The notes under the pieces are model-generated. The model saw nothing but the letters and a program-made list of their open reading frames with translations, did not search any database and had not been told where the DNA came from. A program made the position numbers and the translations under genes. From contig NC_084886.1 in the NCBI RefSeq assembly GCF_958979055.1, forward strand, positions 39,948,154 to 40,012,153: a DNA stretch of 64,000 nt, read 5' to 3'. This DNA comes from Alnus glutinosa (lineage: Eukaryota; Streptophyta; Magnoliopsida; Fagales; Betulaceae). Positions 58,190-64,000 of this stretch are shown here, piece after piece (the stretch's first letter is position 1; each line of letters begins with the position of its first letter).

Positions 58190-58395
58190 TGATATGCGAA
58201 GGGCATTTTTGGATTTTTAGCCTTAAACGTCCCGTGCCATGCACATTTAGTGTTTTCCATCCATTTAAACGGCATAAACAGATGGAGGGGACCAAAAAAC
58301 AAACAATTGGCAGTTTGGGGGGCCGGACTACAAGCACTAGTAATTCGAGGGGCCATCCGGAGAACGGGTGATAGTTTGGGAGGCTTTTTTGTACT
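58190..58395. repeat. Dispersed repeat, inverted relative to 32946-33250
   Basis: Reversed, it reads GTACAAAAAAGCCTCCCAAA, TTCTCCGGATGGCCCCTCGA and AGTCCGGCCCCCCAAACTG, matching 32946-33070 with scattered changes. Confidence 0.55.
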
Positions 58396-58725
58396 TAACC
58401 CTAATGTATATTTTCTTTCTATCAATCGTCTCATTAGTGGTCTTTTTATCTTATCTTTCTATTGTTGAAATTCCACGTACTATTTTTAGAAAGAAACTTA
58501 TCATAGCCGAAAACTTTGACTATGATAAGCGATTGTTCTTATCCTTTTAAAAATAGTGTAAGAAAATAATATTTTATATAGTACCATGATCTATTTTATT
58601 GGTCAATTTACCGACTACGATGGGTACAAGTACTAACCTTATACGGTATCTGTCTCCATATTTGCGAATTCCTCCTTATCAGCATTGTTAAGAACGAGAG
58701 AGTATACTCGTGCTCGAGTAGAATT
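58396..58725. other. Intergenic, no gene seen
   Basis: AT-rich. A possible small foldback: AACTTATCATAGCCGAAAA and its near reverse (TTTGACTATGATAAG) near 58495-58530. Confidence 0.35.
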
Positions 58726-58826
58726 TCATTGTTGCGATCCAATTCCTTGCGACTTTGTCTCTTCTGCAGGATTCATTGGGCAATTCTTCAGGAAATGATC
58801 AGGCTTACCACACTTGAAATAGGGGG
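58726..58826 (-). pseudogene. Retrotransposon gag zinc-knuckle fragment
   Basis: The minus strand reads YFKCGKPDHFLKNCP, the C-x2-C-x4-H-x4-C knuckle of LTR-retrotransposon gag, with the first Cys replaced by Tyr. About 16 codons later the frame ends at a TGA. Nothing else of the element is visible. Confidence 0.6.
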
Positions 58827-59760
58827 CAAAAATGTATTTATCCCTTTATATTAAAATAATGTTAAGGGAACCACTTTTGCTTTCATAAATCTAGGGTACA
58901 ACTTTTAGTTCCCTTGGTGTTTTCTAGTTTTGGGAACAACAAAGAAATCTGAGTCAAGAAATTTTTTCAAAGTTTTTCATACATATAAGAGAAAGAAATG
59001 AGATTTAGAGAATCTGCTGTTAGAGCTTTAACCCAGTTGGTTTAGTGCGACTGTTCTCACTATGGCTACCAACATTCAATTTGTTGGCCTCACACATGTA
59101 GCAGCTCTAAACAACCCAATCTTTGGATTGTTTAAAAAAAACTGCCGTTCTTAACCGTGGGCCAAGAATTTATTAGATTGGTTTTATTTCTTAATCCTAT
59201 ATATTTTCAGTAATTTTTTATATTTTTGATTGGCAGTGTAATGACTGTTTTGGAGAGATTGTTGGGATCCTTCGCCCCTTCTTTGTGAAGTTTGCTTAGT
59301 TTTGGTGTAATCTTATTTTACAAAATAAAAAATAAAAAATCATTTTCGTTTTTCAGATCTTGAGAGTCAGTTTGTTTATTTTCGTTTTTCAGATCTGTAG
59401 CTTGGTATTTATATACTGAACCTGAAAGTGACCTTAATTTTGTTGACAATGCCCCCTTTGCAGCCCAACACCAGAAAATTTTCATTCTCTCTTCGGATGT
59501 CCCTATCGACACCAGGAAAAAATTTCAACACAAGAATTGTTGTTGTCGTTTTTTTTTTTTTTGACATGAATTGTTGTTTAATCAAAGAAAGGAAATTTAA
59601 GAACTTAACTTCTATTCATAAGCAATTGGCTCCATATGTTTGGTGTCATTATTACGTACTCATAAACGACTACAACAGCTTCATTTATTAGCAAGACGAA
59701 ATTAAGCAGTATTTATGGCTTGACAAGAACACATGCAAGCTGATCAAAATTAAGCAGAAT
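58827..59760. other. Intergenic 3' of PR-10 D, LINE 3'-end-like scrap
   Basis: The stretch 59150-59340 (GTTGGGATCC..., then TTTTACAAAATAAAAAATAAAAAATC) has the look of a LINE 3' UTR with tail. Around 59034-59100 there is a weak SINE-like A-box (TTGGTTTAGTGCG) but no good B-box. No gene is supported. Confidence 0.4.
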
Positions 59761-60381
59761 TTAGTTGTAGGCATCAGAGTGTGCCAAGAGGTAGCTCTCA
59801 ACTGCCTTGAGAAGTCCCACGGCCTTTTCTTTTTCAATCTTAATCTGCTCTGCATTTATCTCATGGTCGCCTTTGGTGTGGAACTTGTTGCTGATCTTCA
59901 AGATGGATCCTCCATCAGGGGCTGCCACTATCTTGATCTCGTTACAGATCTTCTCCAGTGTGTCGCCCACGGCACCACCCTCGATCACGCTGAAGCTGTA
60001 TTTGAAGTTTACGCGATCAACCTCATCAACCCTCTCCTTTACGTACTTGAAAGGGCTGCCTGAAGGATATACGCATATTTTATATATATAGAAAAGCACA
60101 TGTTACTTCTTCCATTCAATACGGCAATACCTATATATATATGATGCTATGAATGATGCGATATGGAGATTAGGACATAAACTTATAATTAATTAACCTT
60201 CGGGAAAGGTGATCTTCTTGATGGTTCCAGGCCCTCCATTTCCTTCAATGTTCTCAACACTGCTAACAGCTTCAGGTGCAACCTTTGGAAGGAGCTTATC
60301 GCCATCAAGGATAAAGGCCTTGAACAGCCGAGCCGCTGGGATAACGGAGGGGGTCTCAGCCTCGTAATTGAAAACTCCCAT
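59761..60381 (-). CDS. PR-10 / Bet v 1-type protein, gene D
   Basis: Exons 60381-60198 and 60059-59761 with a 138-bp GT-AG intron in codon 62 give 160 aa. It begins [20 protein letters not shown], has the GNGGPGT loop at residues 47-53, and ends [11 protein letters not shown]. Of the four loci this one looks most like birch Bet v 1 and hazel Cor a 1 (for example [14 protein letters not shown] and [20 protein letters not shown]). Family role: cytosolic binding of flavonoids, cytokinins or other hydrophobic ligands, often pollen- or stress-expressed. A Cys (EKICNEIK) replaces the more usual Ser; the family normally has few or no cysteines. No lesion is seen. It is about 37 kb from the other copies because of retrotransposon insertions. 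Confidence 0.94.
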
Positions 60382-60476
60382 GATGAACTAAGAGTTTTGG
60401 ACTTGATCAAAGGAAGTGGAGTTGCAGCTAGGATTGATTGAACTTGGTGTGTTTTTTGAGTGGGCCGGAGCTTGGC

Positions 60477-60484
60477 ATTTATAG
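60477..60484 (-). promoter_or_regulatory. TATA box of PR-10 gene D
   Basis: CTATAAATG on the minus strand lies about 100 bp upstream of the ATG at 60381. Confidence 0.6.
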
Positions 60485-60892
60485 ACCGAGTTGTAGGAAA
60501 TCCCATATATGGCACATAAGTAGTTATGACTTATTCCTTTTAGATTGATAATGAAAAATCATAGGCAATCATGGGAATCAGTTTCATAATATTGTGCTGC
60601 TTTTACTCCTTAATGAGAGGAGAAAAACCAGCCATCACTCATCAAATTTGGTTGAAGGGATCCCTATATAGCATATAAATAAACAACGTACAGTAAGCAT
60701 ATATAGATTAGAAGAACCTCTTTAATTCTATCCATCAAATCTGAAAGAGGCTCCATGATATGCGTCATTCTTGACCATTCCTGGGTTGCAACCATTTAGA
60801 ATTTGACACTGCTATTAACGTTGAATTTGGACGGAATGATTGAAATTGAGAAAAAAAATTAAAAAATGAATATCCTAAATTGAGACTTTTTG
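60485..60892. other. Upstream region of PR-10 D, no gene
   Basis: No coding potential. I could not identify W-box clusters or other defined elements with confidence. Confidence 0.4.
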
Positions 60893-61002
60893 AAGTTTAA
60901 GATTATAATTGCAAAAGTAATAAAAGATCAGGGGTTGTAAGTGAAGTTTTTCTTTTTCCTTTTACGATCTTTTATCACTTTTGCAATCATAACCTCAAAC
61001 TT
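60893..61002. repeat. Inverted repeat, 37-bp arms (foldback remnant)
   Basis: The arm at 60893-60929 (AAGTTTAAGATTATAATTGC...) pairs with 60966-61002 with four mismatches across about 37 bp, around a 36-bp loop. The CACTA element starts directly after the right arm. Confidence 0.7.
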
Positions 61003-61569
61003 TCACTACAAAAAATTGAGGGTTTACTAACGTGCAAATTTTTGTAGGTTACTAACATTAGTAACGTGCTAACAATTCGCACATTACTAAAAACTTTAGT
61101 AACATGCTAATTTTAACACGTTACTATTTGGCAACGTGCGAAAATCTGCACGTTACTATTTGGTAATGTGCCAAAATTTGCACATTACTAAATTTGGTAT
61201 GTTATTAAAGTAGTAACCATAAAATTTTGCACGTTACTAACAAAATTTAGCACATTACTATTTAGTAACGTGCTAAAATTTGCACGTTACTAAATATTAT
61301 GTCAATATAATTTTTAAAAAAATAATAAAATTTTAAATAATTAGTAACCTGACTAATTTTGCACATTACTAAATTTAGTAACGCGCAAATTGTTTGCACG
61401 TTATTGAATTAGTAACATGCAAAATTAGTAACGTGCAAATTCTTGCACATTACAAAAATAGTAACATGCAAAATTCTTGCACATTACTAAGTAGGTATGA
61501 TTTTTTTTTTTTTTTTTTTAAAAATAATTTTAAATTTTAAATTATTAATGACGTGTCAAATTTAACACA

Positions 61570-62365
61570 TCACTAAATAATAATGATCTATCATGATCTA
61601 CCATGATTAATCGGAAGATCTATCAATCCTATTGATCATGATCTATCATGATCAATTGGATGATCTACCATGATTGATTGGATGATCTATCGATCCTATT
61701 GATCTATCATGATTGATCGGATGATCTACCATAATTGATCGAATGATCTATCGATCCTATTGATTTATCATGATGGATCAGATGATCTATCGATCCTATT
61801 GATCTATCATGATCGATCGGATGATCTATCATGATGAATCGGATGATCTATCAATCATATTGATCTATCATGATTGATCGGATGATCTATCGATCATATT
61901 GATCTATCGATCCTATTGATCTACCATGATTAATCGGATGATCTATCGATCTTATTGATCTATCATGATCGATCGGATGATCAACCATAATTGATCGGAT
62001 GATCTATCGATCCGATTGATTTATCATGATCGATTGGATAATCTATCGATCCTATTGATCTATCATGATGGATCGGAGAATCTATCGATCATATTAATCT
62101 ATCATGATCGATCGGAAGATCTATCGATCCTATTAATCTATCATGATCGATCGGATGATCTACCATGATTGATCGAATGATCCATTGATCCTATTGATTT
62201 ATCATGATTGATCGGATGATCTATCCATCCTATTGATCTATCATGATCGATTAGATGATCTATCATAATCGATCGAATGATATATCGATAGTTTAAGGAT
62301 CTATCGATCTTATTAATCTATTTTGATCGGATGATCTACCATGATTGATCGGATGATCTAATATG
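61570..62365. repeat. GATC-rich minisatellite, about 39-bp unit
   Basis: About 20 degenerate copies of a two-part unit: GATCTATCGATCCTATT (17 bp) plus GATCTATCATGATCGATCGGAT (22 bp). In places the 22-bp part repeats alone with ACC for ATC. The palindromes GATC, ATCGAT and CGATCG are very frequent. There is no ORF. Confidence 0.9.
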
Positions 62366-62429
62366 TTAGTTTAACATACAATATAAGGCAAAAATGTCTT
62401 TTTGTTTTTCAAAAGACAAAAATGTCTAT

Positions 62430-62930
62430 AAATTTGAAAAAAATAAAATAAAATAAAAATAACTTTTTTTAAAAGAAAAAAAAAACGAGAAAGGAAGATT
62501 TTTTTTAAAAAAAACCAAAATTAAGTTAAAAATAAAAATTAAAAAAATTAAAAAATTAAAAATTAAAAAATTAAAAAAACAAAAAACAAAAAAAAGAATA
62601 AAAACCAATTTTTCGAAAAAAAAAAAAAGTTATTTAAAAAAAAATTAAAGAAAAACGAAAAAAAATTAAAAAAACCAAAAAGAATTTTATTTAATAAAAC
62701 AAACGAAAAAAATAAATAATAATTACGAAAACAATTTTTTTTGGAAAAAAGAAAACAAAAGAAAAATAAAAAAGAAAAATCTGTTTTTTATTAAATTAAA
62801 AAAAAGGAAAAATAATTTTTCTTTAAAAAAAAACAAAAAAAATATATAAATGAAAATTAGGAAAAAAAAAAACCAATATATATATATATACAAAAAAATT
62901 AATTAAAAAACAAAAAAGCTCATGATTGAG
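62430..62930. repeat. A-rich low-complexity tract
   Basis: About 500 bp composed largely of A with short T, G and C interruptions (AAAAATTAAAAA type). It has strong strand asymmetry (A on plus, T on minus) and no coding content. Confidence 0.9.
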
Positions 62931-63039
62931 CCTTTTGGGGGGAGGGGGGTGCACGCGAGACACGAAAGCGCACCTCACCCAAAAGTTTAATATTTTTTTC
63001 GTTTTTTATTTTTTCAATATATATTTTTTTTCTTTCTAA

Positions 63040-63418
63040 ATAGCTGTGTACTCTCTTCACTCTCTCTCTCAACTCTGTCATTTCTCACAACTCTCCTCTC
63101 TCTCTCTCTCTCTCTCTCTGGGTGTCGTCTTTGTTTCAGATATTGATTTTATTAAAATCTGCTACAATTTTAAAGAGAAACAAGAAGGAAAAGGTACATT
63201 ACTCTTCTCCCATTTCTTCTTCTTTGTCTTTGTGGGTTTCCGTTTCTTTTCTTTTTTCTTCTTTTTTTTCTTCGCAAATTTTGTTAATTCATTTCTTTGG
63301 GGTTGAATTTGCAGATGTCCAGAAGTTTTTATCAGTTGTGCGATCCCGTTGGGTTATTTTTAAATTCTTATACTTCATCTTCTTCATTTTTTTTTTTTAA
63401 ATATATTTTGTTTTGTGC
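63040..63418 (+). other. Captured-gene-like 5' UTR region with CT repeat
   Basis: A CT microsatellite (63092-63119), then AG and GTACAT splice-like sites (about 63140 and 63197) and TTTGCAG before ATGTCCAG (63315). It looks like the leader, exon and intron start of a host gene, but no identifiable protein results. Confidence 0.35.
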
Positions 63419-63511
63419 GACTCCGGCTCCCAAGTCGGCTTCATGTTCATCCCCGCCGGAAAGATCGACTTCGGTCAAACCCAGTACATGGCTGCCACCC
63501 TCTCCGTCTAG
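63419..63511 (+). pseudogene. Captured coding scrap, unidentified
   Basis: Thirty codons (DSGSQVGFMFIPAGKIDFG, then QTQYMAATLSV and a TAG) are GC-rich and codon-like, in sharp contrast to the AT-rich flanks. I do not recognise the family with confidence. It directly abuts the histone H3 fragment. Confidence 0.4.
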
Positions 63512-63540
63512 TACTTCCCCGGTGGGCCAAGGATGGAGCT

Positions 63541-63660
63541 GTGGGGCTTCTTCACTCCGCCAGTGACCAGAGTGGACTTCCAAGCAGTCTTTGTGGCCAA
63601 TTGTTTCCTCAGAACCTTGCCTCCGGTGGACTTGCGAGCGGTTTGCTTGGTGAAAGGCAC
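63541..63660 (-). pseudogene. Histone H3 N-terminal fragment
   Basis: The minus strand reads [12 protein letters not shown], then RKQLATK and TGGVKKPH, the N-terminal tail of histone H3 up to about residue 40, with several substitutions (for example VL for AP, and a Trp for an Arg). The start codon position reads GTG and homology stops after KKPH. It lies within the CACTA element, so it is best read as a captured, decayed gene piece. Confidence 0.85.
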
Positions 63661-63797
63661 TGAAAAAATGATAGGATCAAAGCTGGAGGGAGAGATGAAG
63701 AGAGAGGGTGCGTTCGGGGTAAACAATTTTTTTTAAAAAATTTTTTTTTACATAATTTTAGTAATGTGTGAACACACGTTACTAAAAATAATAATAA

Positions 63798-63803
<6 letters not shown>

Positions 63804-63895
<92 letters not shown>
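63804..63895. repeat. TA microsatellite
   Basis: About 45 TA units within the right subterminal region of the CACTA element. Confidence 0.95.
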
Positions 63896-63896
<1 letters not shown>

Positions 63897-64000
63897 TTTA
63901 GTAATGTGTATTTTTTTTTTTTAATTAAAAGTTAGTAACGCGCAAATGTAGCACGTTACTATTTAATGACGTGCAACACTTTTGCACGTTACTAAAATTT

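Larger units (their letters stand above)
61004..64000. mobile_element. CACTA (En/Spm-type) element, left end and body; continues past the window
   Basis: It begins CACTACAAAAAATTGAGGG after TTT, the usual CACTA terminus. Dense subterminal repeats follow: GTAACGTGC and its reverse GCACGTTAC recur many times in both directions at 61029-61490, and again at 63755-64000. The second block suggests that the other end is near. In between are a GATC-rich minisatellite, a long A-rich tract and pieces that look like captured host genes. No transposase is seen, so it is non-autonomous. The right terminus and the 3-bp target duplication cannot be checked here. Confidence 0.75.

Noticed and set aside
57865-58434. 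Long minus-strand ORF of 189 codons
   Set aside because: It overlaps the dispersed repeat, its composition follows the repeat, and it has no recognisable domain; no splice or promoter support.
59034-59100. SINE or tRNA gene
   Set aside because: Only a weak A-box; no B-box, cloverleaf or tail.
61570-62365. CRISPR-like regular repeats
   Set aside because: Units abut without unique spacers, and this is a plant nuclear genome with a DNA transposon around the array. It is a minisatellite.
62426-62608. Phe/Leu-rich ORF in the A-rich tract
   Set aside because: Pure composition effect of the poly-A/T sequence.

Overview
This is nuclear DNA from a flowering plant, most likely a woody Fagales species (birch, hazel, oak, beech or walnut order). 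The best clue is the set of Bet v 1-type PR-10 genes, whose proteins match the major pollen and food allergens of that order in length (160 aa), intron position (inside codon 62) and the GNGGPGT loop. I infer the order from family knowledge and cannot name the species. The DNA is AT-rich, the genes are few and spliced, and most of the window is transposable elements, many nested in one another.

Layout. 1-25189 holds a PR-10 cluster, all on the minus strand: gene A (1344-1927), gene B (18069-18650) and pseudogene C (21404-22446). A and C lie in two copies of one segment (1-9085, interrupted, and 20103-25189). After the duplication, copy 1 gained a Mutator-type MITE (2511-3046, 9-bp target duplication), a 4.25-kb hAT element with a decayed transposase (4532-8782) and a 1.1-kb retroposon (9096-10184, 11-bp target duplication). 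Between the copies is a 5'-truncated L1-type LINE (10966-17042), split in its reverse transcriptase by a 2.9-kb solo LTR (11984-14901, TSD TCAGA).

25190-34391 holds MITEs, a truncated MuDR-like element with two convergent genes (a GRF zinc-finger ORF and a transposase remnant), and a 3-kb antisense LTR with a stub of its internal region. 34397-53776 is a Ty1/copia element (TSD AATAT). Its integrase is interrupted by a young 12.7-kb Athila-like Ty3/gypsy element (38118-50807, TSD GCTGT) with two 1764-bp LTRs, a tRNA-Asp primer site, gag-pol with a single stop, and an extra 363-aa ORF.

53936-57455 is the C-terminal scrap of an NLR resistance gene, split by a second solo LTR (54109-57393, TSD AAAAT). 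PR-10 gene D, the most Bet v 1-like, follows at 59761-60381. From 61004 to the end lies a CACTA-type element that carries a GATC-rich minisatellite, subterminal GTAACGTGC repeats and pieces of host genes, including a histone H3 N-terminus.

The likely functional host genes are PR-10 A, B and D. They encode small cytosolic ligand-binding defence proteins and each has a TATA box about 100-125 bp upstream of its ATG. Everything else is mobile DNA or wreckage. The target duplications and paralogous empty sites allow the insertions to be ordered in time.
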